Notes: generated by a model from the letters alone, not told the origin. 64,000 nt of DNA from Pseudomonas zanjanensis (GCF_014268745.2 NZ_JABWRB020000001.1:186001-250000), one strand, 5' to 3'. Counted from the stretch's first letter, positions 41,529 to 51,441 are shown. Numbers and translations are program-made.

Positions 41529-41891
41529 ATGTCACCTTTTAAAGGCCAGACCGGCCTGAAACGCATCCTCAACGCCTCCGGCTATTCCTTGGACGGGCTG
41601 CGCGCGGCTTTTGTCGGCGAAGCGGCTTTCCGGCAGTTGGTGCTGCTCAACGTCGTCCTGATCCCGTTGTCGTTCTTCCTGAACGTCAGTCGTGTCGAAC
41701 AGGCGCTGCTGATTGCCGTGTGCCTGCTGGCACTGATCGTGGAGTTGCTCAACTCGGCGGTGGAGGCGGCCATCGACCGCATCTCCCTGGAGTTGCACCC
41801 GTTGTCGAAAAACGCCAAGGACATGGGCAGCGCCGCCCAGTTCGTCGCCCTGACGATGATCGCATTGGTGTGGGGCCTGATCCTGCTGTAA
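41529..41891 (+). CDS. dgkA: Diacylglycerol kinase DgkA
   Basis: 120 aa, three membrane helices. Signature 'ELLNSAVEAAIDRIS' (residues ~74-88) with catalytic Glu, and 'HPLSKNAKDMGSAAQF'. Recycles diacylglycerol to phosphatidic acid in the inner membrane. Confidence 0.95.
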   Translation: MSPFKGQTGLKRILNASGYSLDGLRAAFVGEAAFRQLVLLNVVLIPLSFFLNVSRVEQALLIAVCLLALIVELLNSAVEAAIDRISLELHPLSKNAKDMGSAAQFVALTMIALVWGLILL

Positions 41892-41895
41892 CGGG

Positions 41896-42822
41896 TCAGG
41901 CAATGGCCGGCAGCACGATTTCGTCGCTGCGTTGGGCCCCGGCGGTGAAGGCCCGGCACAGTTCGAGGAATTCGCGCATGGCCGAGGTCTGGTACTTCTG
42001 TTTGTGCCAAATGAAATAAAACTGCCGCGCCAGGTCCATGTCCGGGGTTTCCACCGCGACGAGGCTGCCGCGGCGGAAGGCGTCGCGCAGGGCCAGGCGG
42101 GAGATGCAGCCAATGCCCAGGCCGGACTCCACGGCGCGCTTGATGGCTTCGGTGTGTTCCAGCTCCAGGCGGATATTCAACGCGCTACGGTGGTGACGCA
42201 TGGCCTGGTCGAAGGTCAGTCGCGTGCCCGAACCCTGCTCCCGCAGAATCCAGGCTTCATGGGTCAATTCCTCCATGGTTGCCTGGCCGCGCTTGGCCAA
42301 CGGGTGTTGAGGGGCACAGAACACTACCAGTTCGTCCTCGACCCAGCTTTGCACTTCGATGTCCGGGTGGCTGCAGTCGCCTTCGATTAGACCCAGATCA
42401 ATTTCATAGTGGGCAACCTGGTGCACGATATTGGCAGTGTTCTGCACATGCAGCTTCACCTGGCTTTCCGGATGGCGTTGCATGAAACCGCCGATCAACA
42501 AGGTCGCCAGGTAATTGCCAATGGTCAGTGTCGCGCCGACCGCCAGTGAGCCGAAACCGGATTTGCCGTTGAGCAGGTCTTCGATCTCCTTGGCCTGGTC
42601 CAGCAGCGCCACGGCCTGAGGCAGCAGTTGTTTGCCCAGGGCATTGAGGCTCAGGCGTTTGCCGGCACGGTCGAAGAGCTGGCAGCTCGATTGCCGCTCC
42701 AGTTCGGTGATGGAGGTGCTGGCCGCCGACTGCGACAGATTGAGCTGGCCCGCAGCGCGAGACACGCTTTCCTGCTGGGCGACGGCGACGAAGACTTGAA
42801 GTTGACGTAGAGTAAATCGCAT
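41896..42822 (-). CDS. finR: LysR-type regulator FinR
   Basis: 308 aa. N-terminal winged HTH 'MRFTLRQLQVFVAVAQQESVSRAAGQLNLSQSAAS', C-terminal co-inducer domain. It is divergent from fpr with a 121-bp shared intergenic region, the known arrangement in which FinR activates fpr under oxidative stress. Start at 42822 (MRFTLRQ). Confidence 0.88.
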   Translation of the reverse strand: MRFTLRQLQVFVAVAQQESVSRAAGQLNLSQSAASTSITELERQSSCQLFDRAGKRLSLNALGKQLLPQAVALLDQAKEIEDLLNGKSGFGSLAVGATLTIGNYLATLLIGGFMQRHPESQVKLHVQNTANIVHQVAHYEIDLGLIEGDCSHPDIEVQSWVEDELVVFCAPQHPLAKRGQATMEELTHEAWILREQGSGTRLTFDQAMRHHRSALNIRLELEHTEAIKRAVESGLGIGCISRLALRDAFRRGSLVAVETPDMDLARQFYFIWHKQKYQTSAMREFLELCRAFTAGAQRSDEIVLPAIA

Positions 42823-42943
42823 ATCTATATAACCGATAACCCTTATCTTAATAATCCATTTAACAGATATTGTCGCCGCCATTAGAATGCGATGCAATTG
42901 CGCAGATTATCGGCGCAGGCATCATTCCCAGGAGTCCCCGTAC

Positions 42944-43723
42944 ATGAGCAACATGAACCACGAGCGTGTCCTCAGTGTTCATCACTGGAACGACACTCTG
43001 TTCAGCTTCAAGTGCACCCGCGATCCGGGCCTGCGCTTCGAGAACGGTCAGTTCGTGATGATCGGCCTGCAACAGCCCAACGGCCGCCCGCTTATGCGCG
43101 CTTACTCGATTGCCAGCCCGAACTGGGAAGAGCATCTCGAATTCTTCAGCATCAAGGTGCCCGATGGTCCGCTGACTTCCCAGCTGCAGCACCTGAAGGA
43201 AGGCGACGAGATCATCATCAGCAAGAAACCCACCGGCACCCTGGTGCTGGACGATCTCAAGCCTGGCAAGCATCTGTACCTGCTCAGCACCGGTACTGGC
43301 CTGGCGCCGTTCATGAGCGTCATCCAGGATCCGGAAACCTATGAGCGTTTCGAAAAAGTGATCCTGTGCCACGGCGTGCGCTACGTCAATGAAGTCGCCT
43401 ATCGCGAGTTCATCACCGAGCACTTGCCGCAGAACGAGTTCTTCGGCGAAGCCCTGCGTGACAAGCTGATCTACTACCCGACCGTGACGCGCGAGCCGTT
43501 CGAGAACGAAGGCCGCCTGACCGACCTGATGCGCAGCGGCAAGCTGTTCCGCGACATCGGCCTGCCACCGATCAACCCGCAGGACGACCGCGCCATGTTG
43601 TGCGGCAGCCCGAGCATGCTCGACGAGACCAGCGAAGTGCTCAACAGCTTCGGCCTGACCGTTTCGCCGCGTATGCGCGAGCCGGGTGATTACCTGATCG
43701 AGCGGGCGTTTGTAGAGAAGTAA
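42944..43723 (+). CDS. fpr: Ferredoxin-NADP+ reductase
   Basis: 259 aa. FAD domain 'RAYSIASPNWEEHLEFFSIKV', NADP domain 'LLSTGTGLAPFMSVI' and 'AMLCGSPSMLDE'; bacterial subclass I enzyme ending 'YLIERAFVEK'. It exchanges electrons between NADPH and ferredoxin/flavodoxin, possibly including FdxA at 971. Clear GGAG ribosome site. Confidence 0.96.
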   Translation: MSNMNHERVLSVHHWNDTLFSFKCTRDPGLRFENGQFVMIGLQQPNGRPLMRAYSIASPNWEEHLEFFSIKVPDGPLTSQLQHLKEGDEIIISKKPTGTLVLDDLKPGKHLYLLSTGTGLAPFMSVIQDPETYERFEKVILCHGVRYVNEVAYREFITEHLPQNEFFGEALRDKLIYYPTVTREPFENEGRLTDLMRSGKLFRDIGLPPINPQDDRAMLCGSPSMLDETSEVLNSFGLTVSPRMREPGDYLIERAFVEK

Positions 43724-43779
43724 ACTGTTGCGATAAGTGTGAAATGGGGTGTCAGCCAACATAGTGGTTGAATGTCGGA

Positions 43780-43884
43780 CCGCTTTCGCGAGCAAGCCCG
43801 CTCCCACATTAGATCGCGGTGAGCGCGAATTTTGTGTTCACCACAGATCCACTGTGGGAGCGGGCTTGCTCGCGAAGAAGGCGA
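43780..43884. repeat. Two REP sequences in outward (tail-to-tail) arrangement
   Basis: ttcgcgagcaagcccgctcc at ~43787 and ggagcgggcttgctcgcgaa at ~43857: inverted, but in the opposite order to the other REPINs of the window. Confidence 0.75.
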
Positions 43885-43913
43885 CTCGGTCCAACAGGCA
43901 CGCCCCCACAAAA

Positions 43914-43955
43914 AAGCCCGCGCCGCCTGATGAAGGCCGCGCGGGCTTTTTCGTT
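43914..43955. terminator. Bidirectional terminator between fpr and trmO
   Basis: AAAAAGCCCGCGC / GCGCGGGCTTTTT stem; both genes converge. Confidence 0.88.
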
Positions 43956-43963
43956 TCTGGTGT

Positions 43964-44662
43964 TTACGGTTTCGCCGGAATCACTTCCAGCACCCGGATC
44001 AACCCCGGCTCCGGGTAATGCCAACGCACATCCAGATCCCAGAACTGCGCACCATATTCCCGTTCGGCCGTAGGAATCTGGTACGCCGGGCGTGGGTCTT
44101 GGGCCAGGCATTGCTCAATCAACTCCACCAAGGGTTCTTCCAGGCGCGTGGCATGCTCATGGGCTTGAAGCAGCGCAGTGTCAGCCCATTGCACCGGAAT
44201 CAACTCAGGCGCGGCGCTGGCGATGCTGTTGGTGGCCGAGCCGATGATGTCGGCGTAGGGCACGTAGGGCTTGATGTCCAGCACCGGGGTGCCGTCCAGC
44301 AAATCGATGCCCGAGAGCCACAGGCGTCCGGCTTCCACCCGTTCCAGCTTCACCACCGACTGGCCGATGCCGTTGGGGCGATGGGTGGCGCGAGTGGCGA
44401 ACACACCCATGGACTTGTTGCCACCCAGGCGTGGCGGCCGCACTTTCAGGCGTGGCTTGTCTTCCAGGGCCTGGTGGAACAGAAACAGCAGCCAGACATG
44501 GCTGACCTGCTCCAGGCCCTGCACCGCCTCGCCCTGGTCGAACGGCGCCACCAGTTCCAGCACACCGCGTGCGGCCGGCGCCAGTTGCGGTTGGCGGGGA
44601 ATGGCGAACTTCTCCTTGAAGCAGGAGCGTAGGAAGCCGATGGGGGAGACGCTGTAGGTCAT
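43964..44662 (-). CDS. trmO: tRNA N6-threonylcarbamoyladenosine methyltransferase TrmO
   Basis: 232 aa. TsaA/TrmO beta-barrel: 'SPIGFLRSCFKEKFAIPRQP', 'LEQVSHVWLLFLFH', 'GVFATRATHRPNGIGQSVVKL', 'GTPVLDIKPYVPYAD'. Methylates ct6A/t6A37 in tRNA-Thr with SAM. Confidence 0.93.
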   Translation of the reverse strand: MTYSVSPIGFLRSCFKEKFAIPRQPQLAPAARGVLELVAPFDQGEAVQGLEQVSHVWLLFLFHQALEDKPRLKVRPPRLGGNKSMGVFATRATHRPNGIGQSVVKLERVEAGRLWLSGIDLLDGTPVLDIKPYVPYADIIGSATNSIASAAPELIPVQWADTALLQAHEHATRLEEPLVELIEQCLAQDPRPAYQIPTAEREYGAQFWDLDVRWHYPEPGLIRVLEVIPAKP

Positions 44663-44745
44663 GGGTTGGGATCGGGGCGAGGTTGAAAAGGCATCATAAC
44701 GCGAGGGACCAGGTTGGCACTGTTCTCTGTGGCGAGGACGCTTTT

Positions 44746-44854
44746 GTGGCGAGGGAGCTTGCTCCCGCTGGGCCGCGAAGCGGCCCCCCTGGTTTTGTCT
44801 GACACACTGCGAGGGGACGCTGCGCGTCCAGCGGGAGCAAGCTCCCTCGCCACA
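44746..44854. repeat. REPIN, 'gtggcgagggagc' type
   Basis: Inverted arms gtggcgagggagcttgctcc / ggagcaagctccctcgccac, loop rich in GC. Confidence 0.85.
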
Positions 44855-44876
44855 AAGGCCCAGGAGGCCTGGGAAG

Positions 44877-45338
44877 TCAGCCGCGAACGCGCAGCGTCAG
44901 GCCCTTGAGGAAGTTGCGCAGCAGCTGGTCACCGCACGGTCGGTAGTTGGTGTGGCCGAACTTGCGGAACAGCGCGCTCAGTTCCGGCTTGGACACCGGG
45001 AACTCGGCGGCCTTGAGGATGGCGTGCATGTCGTCTTCCTTCAGTTCGAAGGCCACCCGTAGTTTCTTGAGGATGATGTTGTTGGTCACCGGCACTTCGA
45101 TTGGCTGCGGCGGACGGCTTTCGTCCTTGCCGCGCTTGAAGATCACCAGGCCATCGAGAAAATGCGCCATGACCTCGTCGGGGCAGAACACGAAGCCTTC
45201 TTCCTCGTCTTTCTTGAGGTAGCCCGCCAAGTCCGCCAGGGAGACGTCGAGGCCGCCCAGCTTGATGATCTCGATGACTTTCTTGTCGCTGATGTCGAGC
45301 ATGTAGCGCACGCTGCGCAGTACGTCGTTGTGAATCAT
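44877..45338 (-). CDS. DUF1456 family protein (YehS-like)
   Basis: 153 aa; two DUF1456 repeats ('NDVLRSVRYMLDISDKKVIEIIKLGG' and 'NNIILKKLRVAFELKEDDMHAILKAAEF'). Function unknown. Start at 45338 (MIHNDVL), the family's usual start. Confidence 0.88.
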   Translation of the reverse strand: MIHNDVLRSVRYMLDISDKKVIEIIKLGGLDVSLADLAGYLKKDEEEGFVFCPDEVMAHFLDGLVIFKRGKDESRPPQPIEVPVTNNIILKKLRVAFELKEDDMHAILKAAEFPVSKPELSALFRKFGHTNYRPCGDQLLRNFLKGLTLRVRG

Positions 45339-45396
45339 GTGTGCGGTCCTGATCAATCGGCAGTGGGCGCCTGCGTTCGGTGCGGCGCCGGGGAAA

Positions 45397-46107
45397 TTAG
45401 AATTTTTCTTTGGTAGACAAGTAGCGCCACTGGCCCAGCGGCACTTTGCCGATGGAGACGCCGCCGATGCGGATGCGGCGAATGGCGACGACCTTGAGGC
45501 CGACCGCCTGGCAAAACAGCGCGATCACGCCGGGCTGCGGGTTCTTCATGGCAAAGCGCAGGCGGTTCTCGTTCTGCCAACTGGCCTTGACCGCCGGCAG
45601 TTCCTTGCCCTTGTAGGTCAAGCCATGGTTCAGGCGATTGAGGCCATGGGCGACCATTTCGCCTTCGACTTCCACCACGTATTCCTGCTCGATCTTGGCG
45701 GCGTCGGCGGTGAGTTTGCGCAAGATCTTCCAGTCCTGGGTGAACACCAGCAGCCCGCTGGCGTTGGCCTGCAGGCCGGCGCTGGCGGTCAGGCGCAGGA
45801 AATGCCCCTTGAGCGGGCGCTTGCCGAAGCGATGTTCTTCGCTCAGGGTCTGCGGTCCGAGGGAAGCCATTGCGGTGTCTACATCCATGCCTGCCGGGAC
45901 GTTCAGCAGGAGCGTCACCGGCTCCGGCGCGGTGGCCTTGGCCTCGGGATCGAGTTCGACTTTCTGGGTCGTCACCTTGAACTGCGGCTCATCGATCACT
46001 TCGCCGTCCACGGTGACCCAGCCGCCCTCGATGAACAGCTCAGCCTCCCGACGGGAACAGCCGACGAGTTCGATGAGGCGTTTGGAGAGACGAATCGGGT
46101 CAGTCAT
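45397..46107 (-). CDS. RsuA/RluF-family protein lacking the catalytic Asp
   Basis: 236 aa. N-terminal S4 RNA-binding domain ('RLSKRLIELVGCSRREAELFIEGG'), then a pseudouridine synthase fold ('EYVVEVEGEM', 'PQPGVIALFCQAVGLKVVAIRRIRIGGV'). In active enzymes the second region has GRLD-x2-S/T-x-GL. Here the aligned segment is 'SAGLQANASGLL', with Gln113 at the Asp position and no Arg. The protein may bind rRNA without modifying it, or use another residue. Otherwise intact. Confidence 0.8.
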   Translation of the reverse strand: MTDPIRLSKRLIELVGCSRREAELFIEGGWVTVDGEVIDEPQFKVTTQKVELDPEAKATAPEPVTLLLNVPAGMDVDTAMASLGPQTLSEEHRFGKRPLKGHFLRLTASAGLQANASGLLVFTQDWKILRKLTADAAKIEQEYVVEVEGEMVAHGLNRLNHGLTYKGKELPAVKASWQNENRLRFAMKNPQPGVIALFCQAVGLKVVAIRRIRIGGVSIGKVPLGQWRYLSTKEKF

Positions 46108-46190
46108 GACGGGGGCCGTAACAAAAAGAGGGTGGGCATTGTACCTGCCTGGCGCCGGTTAATCGCGGGTCCATTTGCCTCATGCAACTT

Positions 46191-46670
46191 TTAGCCGCGT
46201 CCCGCCTTCAGGTCAGGCTGCTTGTAGCGCATGTGCAGCAGCGGGTAGGGCTGGTTCATGCCGTCTTTTGCCGAGCGCCCGACCACTTCGAAGCCTTGCT
46301 TGAGGTAAAAGCCCAAGGCTTGCGGGTTCTGTTCGTTGACGTCCAGTTGATCGGCGTTCAGGTGTTCCATGGCGTAGCGCAGCAACAGCTTGCCCAGGCC
46401 CTGGCCACGGTGTTGCGGGTCGATAAAGAGCATCTCGATCTTGCCCGCCGCGACACCGGCGAAACCGGTGATCCGTTGGCGTGCGTCACGGGTGCAAATG
46501 AGCATCACCGCATCCAGGTAACGAGTGAGTACCAGGTTTTTCAGCAATTCGATGTAGCTGTCCGGTAGAAAGTCATGGGTGGCCCGCACCGACGCTTCCC
46601 AGACCTGGGTCAGTTCCTGGTAATCGCTCGGTTTCGGTGTGTGGATGACCGAATGCTGGCGCATGTCCAT
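46191..46670 (-). CDS. GNAT-family N-acetyltransferase
   Basis: 159 aa. Acetyl-CoA motif 'IDPQHRGQGLGKLLL' (~residues 88-102); 'DVNEQNPQALGFYLKQGFEVVGR' is the usual C-terminal part, as in E. coli YjaB-like proteins. Starts at ATG 46670 or 46664; AAGGA is 4 and 10 bases away respectively. Substrate unknown. Confidence 0.85.
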   Translation of the reverse strand: MDMRQHSVIHTPKPSDYQELTQVWEASVRATHDFLPDSYIELLKNLVLTRYLDAVMLICTRDARQRITGFAGVAAGKIEMLFIDPQHRGQGLGKLLLRYAMEHLNADQLDVNEQNPQALGFYLKQGFEVVGRSAKDGMNQPYPLLHMRYKQPDLKAGRG

Positions 46671-46726
46671 CAGTTCCTTGTGCTGGATGTGCTGGGTTTC
46701 TCCATACGATAGCCGTAAAAAAGCCC

Positions 46727-46758
46727 CGCATCTCGTTACAAGAGCGGGGCTTTTCAAT
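46727..46758 (-). terminator. Terminator downstream of rimO
   Basis: AAAAGCCCCGC/GCGGGGCTTTT stem between rimO and the GNAT gene. Confidence 0.8.
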
Positions 46759-46779
46759 TTTTCGGCTTGTAAAAGAACC

Positions 46780-46872
46780 TGTGGGAGCCGAGCTTGCTCG
46801 CGATGGCGTCGTGTCAGCCAACATTCATGCTGGCTGATGCACCGCTATCGCGAGCAAGCTCGGCTCCCACAG
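46780..46872. repeat. REPIN
   Basis: Inverted arms tgtgggagccgagcttgctc / gagcaagctcggctcccaca. Confidence 0.85.
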
Positions 46873-46902
46873 GTCTTGCAGCGGCCTGAAAAGCTCAATG
46901 GA

Positions 46903-48243
46903 TCAACCGATCTGCTCAGCCCACAAATCGTACTCATCGGCGTCGGTCACCTTGCACCAGACCTTGTCGCCTGGCTTGAGGTTGCTGCCGTTGTCGATGA
47001 AGACGTTGCCGTCGATTTCCGGCGCGTCGAAGAAGCAGCGGCCCACGGCGCCTTGCTCGTCCACTTCATCCACCAGCACTTCGATTTCACGGCCGACGCG
47101 CATTTGCAGGCGCGCCGAGCTGATGGCCTGCTGGTGCGCCATGAAACGCTCCCAACGGTCCTGCTTGACGTCGTCCGGCACCACGTCCAGGTCCAGGTCG
47201 TTGGCCGGTGCGCCTTCAACAGGGGAGTACTGGAAGCAGCCGACGCGGTCGAGCTGGGCTTCGGTCAGCCAATCCAGCAGGTACTGGAAGTCTTCTTCGG
47301 TTTCACCGGGGAAGCCGACGATGAAGGTTGAACGGATGATCAGGTCCGGGCAGATTTCACGCCAGTTCTTGATGCGGGCCAGGGTCTTGTCTTCGAACGC
47401 CGGGCGCTTCATGGCCTTGAGGACTTTCGGGCTGGCGTGTTGGAACGGGATATCCAGGTACGGCAGGATCTTGCCGGCCGCCATCAGCGGGATCAGCTCG
47501 TCGACATGGGGATACGGGTAGACGTAATGCAGGCGGACCCAGACGCCGAGGGTGCTGAGGGCCTCGCACAGCTCGGTCATGCGGGTTTTCACCGGTGCGC
47601 CGTTCCAGAAGCCGGTGCGGTATTTCACGTCGACGCCGTAGGCGCTGGTGTCCTGGGAGATCACCAGCAGCTCCTTGACGCCAGCCTTGACCAGGCGCTG
47701 GGCCTCGTCGAGGACATCGCCCACTGGACGGCTTACCAACTTGCCGCGCATCGACGGGATGATGCAGAAGCTGCAGCTGTGGTTGCAGCCTTCGGAAATC
47801 TTCAGGTAAGCGTAGTGGCGCGGGGTCAGCTTGATGCCTTGTGGCGGCACCAGGTCGATCAGCGGGTTGTGGTCCTGGCGTGGCGGCACCACCTCGTGTA
47901 CGGCGTTGACCACCTGTTCGTACTGCTGCGGGCCGGTCACGGACAGTACGCTTGGGTGCACGTTGCGGATGTTGCCTTCTTCCACGCCCATGCAGCCGGT
48001 GACGATGACCTTGCCGTTTTCCTTGATGGCTTCGCCGATCACTTCCAGGGACTCGGCCTTGGCCGAATCGATGAAGCCGCAGGTGTTGACCACCACCACG
48101 TCGGCGTCTTGGTACGTGGACACGACGTCATAACCTTCCATGCGCAACTGGGTCAGGATGCGCTCGGAGTCGACCAGAGCTTTTGGGCAACCCAGGGATA
48201 CGAAGCCAACCTTCGGATTGGCGGGCGCGGGAGTGGTGGACAT
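46903..48243 (-). CDS. rimO: Ribosomal protein S12 methylthiotransferase RimO
   Basis: 446 aa. UPF0004 domain with '[15 protein letters not shown]', radical-SAM cysteines in '[16 protein letters not shown]' (~residues 155-165), and C-terminal TRAM domain ('[13 protein letters not shown]'). Methylthiolates Asp88 of S12. Confidence 0.96.
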   Translation of the reverse strand: MSTTPAPANPKVGFVSLGCPKALVDSERILTQLRMEGYDVVSTYQDADVVVVNTCGFIDSAKAESLEVIGEAIKENGKVIVTGCMGVEEGNIRNVHPSVLSVTGPQQYEQVVNAVHEVVPPRQDHNPLIDLVPPQGIKLTPRHYAYLKISEGCNHSCSFCIIPSMRGKLVSRPVGDVLDEAQRLVKAGVKELLVISQDTSAYGVDVKYRTGFWNGAPVKTRMTELCEALSTLGVWVRLHYVYPYPHVDELIPLMAAGKILPYLDIPFQHASPKVLKAMKRPAFEDKTLARIKNWREICPDLIIRSTFIVGFPGETEEDFQYLLDWLTEAQLDRVGCFQYSPVEGAPANDLDLDVVPDDVKQDRWERFMAHQQAISSARLQMRVGREIEVLVDEVDEQGAVGRCFFDAPEIDGNVFIDNGSNLKPGDKVWCKVTDADEYDLWAEQIG

Positions 48244-48517
48244 GTCTAACCTCGGTGTAGGGGGATCGTCTCTTGTCGAGACAGGGCGCCTGGCGCGCCT
48301 CTGATCAAAAAGTGCGCAATTCTATCTGTGGCCGGGCTGCTTGACCAGCTTTATACCGGGAAATACGACGAGTGCTGCGCTATGCTTCGCGCCTTTGCGC
48401 TCTGGCGATTGCTACAGTCAACAAAACATCTGTAACAATGCGTAAAGCTGCGCATGCTGCCTCAACAAAGCATCGTGTTTCGTTCAAGAAGACAGGTCAG
48501 GGAATCGGGAGTGTTGG

Positions 48518-50419
48518 ATGGCTCATGCAAGTAGTCAGGTGGCAGGTGCCGAGCATTCGGCAGCGAAGCCGCTGAGCATGCTGGTCGCGGCGGTCGGAGT
48601 GGTTTATGGCGACATCGGCACGAGCCCGTTGTACACCCTCAAGGAAGTGTTTTCCGGGGCCTATGGCGTACCCGTCAATCACGATGGGGTGCTGGGGATC
48701 CTGTCGCTGATTTTCTGGTCGCTGATCTGGGTCGTGTCGATCAAGTACATGATGTTCGTCCTGCGCGCCGACAACCAGGGCGAGGGCGGGATCATGGCGC
48801 TCACCGCCCTGGCGCGGCGAGCGGCGGCGGGGAGGGCGCGGCTGCGTACATTCCTGGTGATCTGCGGCTTGATCGGCGCGGCGCTGTTCTACGGTGACAG
48901 CATGATCACCCCGGCGATCTCGGTGCTTTCGGCGATCGAGGGCCTGGGCCTCGCATTCGAAGGCATCGACCACTGGGTGGTGCCCCTGTCGCTGGTGGTG
49001 CTGGTGGCGTTGTTTTTGATCCAGCGCCACGGCACTGCAAGGATCGGCATTCTGTTCGGCCCGATCATGGTGACCTGGTTCCTGGTGCTCGGCGCCCTGG
49101 GGGTGTACGGCATCGTGCAGCATCCGGAAGTGTTGCAGGCGGTGAACCCGGCCTGGGCCGTGCGCTTCTTTGTGGTCCATCCGGGCATGGGCGTGGCCAT
49201 CCTCGGCGCGGTAGTGCTGGCGCTGACCGGCGCCGAAGCGCTGTACGCCGACATGGGCCACTTCGGTCGCAAACCGATTGCCCGTGCCTGGTTCATCCTG
49301 GTGTTGCCAGGCCTGATGCTCAACTATTTCGGTCAAGGTGCGTTGCTGCTCGGTGACCCGGAAGCGGCACGCAACCCGTTTTATCTGCTGGCGCCGAGCT
49401 GGGCGTTGCTGCCGTTGGTCGGCCTGTCGACCCTGGCCACGGTCATCGCTTCGCAAGCGGTGATTTCCGGCGCGTTCTCCCTGACGCGCCAGGCCATCCA
49501 ACTCGGTTACATTCCGCGCATGTACATCCAGCACACCTCTAGCGCCGAGCAGGGCCAGATCTACATCGGTGCGGTGAACTGGTCGCTGATGGTCGGCGTG
49601 GTGCTGCTGGTGCTGGGCTTCGAATCGTCCGGCGCGCTGGCTTCGGCTTACGGCGTGGCGGTGACCGGTACCATGTTGATGACCACGATCCTGGTGTCCG
49701 CGGTGATCCTGCTGTTGTGGAAATGGCCACCGCTGCTGGCAGTCCCGTTGTTGTTCGGTTTCCTGCTGGTGGACGGTCTGTACTTCGCCGCCAACGTGCC
49801 GAAGATCATCCAGGGCGGTGCGTTTCCGGTCATCGCCGGTATTGCCTTGTTCGTGCTGATGACCACCTGGAAGCGCGGCAAGCAACTGCTGGTGGATCGC
49901 CTGGACGAAGGGGCGTTGCCACTGCCGATCTTCATCAGCAGCATCCGCGTGCAACCCCCGCACCGCGTGCAAGGGACCGCCGTGTTCCTGACCGCGCGTT
50001 CGGATGCCGTGCCTCACGCCCTGTTGCACAATCTATTGCACAACCAGGTGCTGCATGAGCAGGTGGTGCTGCTGACGGTGGTGTACGAGGACATTCCCCG
50101 GGTACCGCCGCAACGGCGCTTTGAGGTCGACGCCTACGGCGAAGGGTTTTTCCGGGTGATCCTGCACTTCGGTTTCACTGACGAGCCGGACGTGCCCGAG
50201 GCGCTCAAGCTCTGCCATCTGGATGATTTGGATTTCAGCCCGATGCGCACCACCTACTTCCTCAGCCGCGAAACCGTCATTGCCTCCAAGCTCGAAGGCA
50301 TGGCCCGCTGGCGTGAGTCGTTATTCGCCTTCATGTTGAAAAACGCCAACGGCAACCTGCGCTTCTTCAATCTACCGTTGAACCGGGTGATCGAACTGGG
50401 GACGCAGGTCGAGATGTAG
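48518..50419 (+). CDS. kup: Potassium transporter Kup
   Basis: 633 aa. About 12 membrane helices; '[21 protein letters not shown]' (residues ~29-50) is the Kup selectivity region. Low-affinity K+:H+ uptake. GGGAGTG-type ribosome site. The upstream gap to rimO (274 bp) holds no obvious gene. Confidence 0.96.
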   Translation: MAHASSQVAGAEHSAAKPLSMLVAAVGVVYGDIGTSPLYTLKEVFSGAYGVPVNHDGVLGILSLIFWSLIWVVSIKYMMFVLRADNQGEGGIMALTALARRAAAGRARLRTFLVICGLIGAALFYGDSMITPAISVLSAIEGLGLAFEGIDHWVVPLSLVVLVALFLIQRHGTARIGILFGPIMVTWFLVLGALGVYGIVQHPEVLQAVNPAWAVRFFVVHPGMGVAILGAVVLALTGAEALYADMGHFGRKPIARAWFILVLPGLMLNYFGQGALLLGDPEAARNPFYLLAPSWALLPLVGLSTLATVIASQAVISGAFSLTRQAIQLGYIPRMYIQHTSSAEQGQIYIGAVNWSLMVGVVLLVLGFESSGALASAYGVAVTGTMLMTTILVSAVILLLWKWPPLLAVPLLFGFLLVDGLYFAANVPKIIQGGAFPVIAGIALFVLMTTWKRGKQLLVDRLDEGALPLPIFISSIRVQPPHRVQGTAVFLTARSDAVPHALLHNLLHNQVLHEQVVLLTVVYEDIPRVPPQRRFEVDAYGEGFFRVILHFGFTDEPDVPEALKLCHLDDLDFSPMRTTYFLSRETVIASKLEGMARWRESLFAFMLKNANGNLRFFNLPLNRVIELGTQVEM

Positions 50420-50435
50420 TAGTACCAGGAAAACA

Positions 50436-50476
50436 AAAAAGCCCTCGTTGCCTTGCGGCGGCGAGGGCTTTTTTAT
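50436..50476 (+). terminator. Terminator of kup (copy A)
   Basis: GCCCTCG/CGAGGGC stem with A and T flanks and loop ttgccttgcggcgg. An almost identical copy lies at 51197-51236. Confidence 0.88.
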
Positions 50477-50608
50477 GGGGGTGTCTTTTCAATACAGCAA
50501 TTGGTCGGGTGATTTTTTTCAACTTGATTTATACACGTTGTCGCGCAACACTTTGCGCATAACGGTATGTATAAAGATATGCAGTATTCATGCGGCAGGA
50601 GGTAAGAC

Positions 50609-50899
50609 ATGGCAGCGTTACTGGAGCGGGCTGATCAAGCAGTATCCGTTACGGCAATGGTCAGGGGGTTCAGCGCGAAGCTCAAGGAAGTATCGAGCCG
50701 TGCAACCGAAAAGCTGGTCATCTTCAAGGACAATGAGCCGGCAGCAGTGATTATCAACGTCGATGCCTATCAGGAAATGCTCGATGAGCTGGAAAACCTT
50801 CGCGTCGAAGCGACGGCTCGCGAGCGCCTGATCGGTTTCGACCAGGCCAAGGCTATCAGCCATGAGGATATGCGGGCACGGTACGCCAAAAACGACTGA
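50609..50899 (+). CDS. Phd/YefM-family antitoxin
   Basis: 96 aa. 'VTAMVRGFSAKLKEVSSRATEKLVIFKDNEPAAVIINVDAYQEMLDELE' is the Phd/YefM DNA-binding and dimer domain; the C-terminal ~30 residues would wrap the toxin. Strong AGGAGGT ribosome site. A near-palindrome (tgcgca and tatgtataaagatatgca) lies in the 70 bases upstream, a likely autoregulatory operator. The toxin follows 11 bases later. Confidence 0.9.
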   Translation: MAALLERADQAVSVTAMVRGFSAKLKEVSSRATEKLVIFKDNEPAAVIINVDAYQEMLDELENLRVEATARERLIGFDQAKAISHEDMRARYAKND

Positions 50900-50910
50900 A
50901 GGAGCGGTGA

Positions 50911-51198
50911 ATGGCTTGGGGTGTTATTTACCATCCGGAGGTTCAAGACGATTTGGATCAGTTGGGTGCGGCGGCCGCGAACCGGATTCTCGATGTCATC
51001 GAAGCGCGGATTATGAATGGTGAACCGGACAAAACCGGTAAGCCGCTCAGAGCCAGCCTGGCGGGATGTCGAAGAATTCGAACAGGTGATACCCGTATCG
51101 TGTACAGGGTCGACGGGAAAGTGATTCAGGTATTGATCGTGGCCGTTGGCGCTCGGCGGGATAAGGAAGTGTACGACGCGGCAGAACGTCGTCTTTAA
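50911..51198 (+). CDS. RelE/ParE-family toxin
   Basis: 95 aa. 'YHPEVQDDLDQLGAAAANRILDVIEARI', 'GKPLRASLAGCRRIRTGDTRIVYRV' and 'VLIVAVGARRDKEVYDAAERR' match RelE-type mRNA interferases. ParE cannot be excluded by eye. Held in check by the antitoxin just upstream. Confidence 0.9.
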   Translation: MAWGVIYHPEVQDDLDQLGAAAANRILDVIEARIMNGEPDKTGKPLRASLAGCRRIRTGDTRIVYRVDGKVIQVLIVAVGARRDKEVYDAAERRL

Positions 51199-51236
51199 AA
51201 AGCCCTCGTTGCCTTGCGGTAGCGGGGGCTTTTTTA
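51197..51236 (+). terminator. Terminator of the toxin-antitoxin cassette (copy B)
   Basis: Same hairpin as copy A with only a few changes (loop ttgccttgcggtag, stem GCCCTCG/CGGGGGC). Confidence 0.85.
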
Positions 51237-51268
51237 TGAGCTACACAATGTCGGCGCCAGGCGAACCT

Positions 51269-51359
51269 TGTGGGAGCGGGCTTGCTCGCGAAGGCGGCGT
51301 GCCAGTTGGCGATGATGTCGACTGACACGCCGCCTTCGCGAGCAAGCCCGCTCCCACAG
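51269..51359. repeat. REPIN
   Basis: Inverted arms tgtgggagcgggcttgctcg / cgagcaagcccgctcccaca; loop arms cgaaggcggcgt and its complement extend the stem. Confidence 0.87.
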
Positions 51360-51386
51360 AGGGTTGTGTGTAAGCCGGGCGGTACA

Positions 51387-51427
51387 AAAAAAGCCCCGGC
51401 AACCGTAAGGCTGTCGGGGCTTTTGTC
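51387..51427. terminator. Terminator downstream of the AcvB-like gene
   Basis: AAAAGCCCCGGCA/TGTCGGGGCTTTT stem. Confidence 0.85.
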
Positions 51428-51441
51428 AGGCTGGTATCTGT

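Noticed and set aside
48497..50029. 510-codon minus-strand frame over kup
   Set aside because: Antisense shadow; His/Gln/Arg-rich with no domain.
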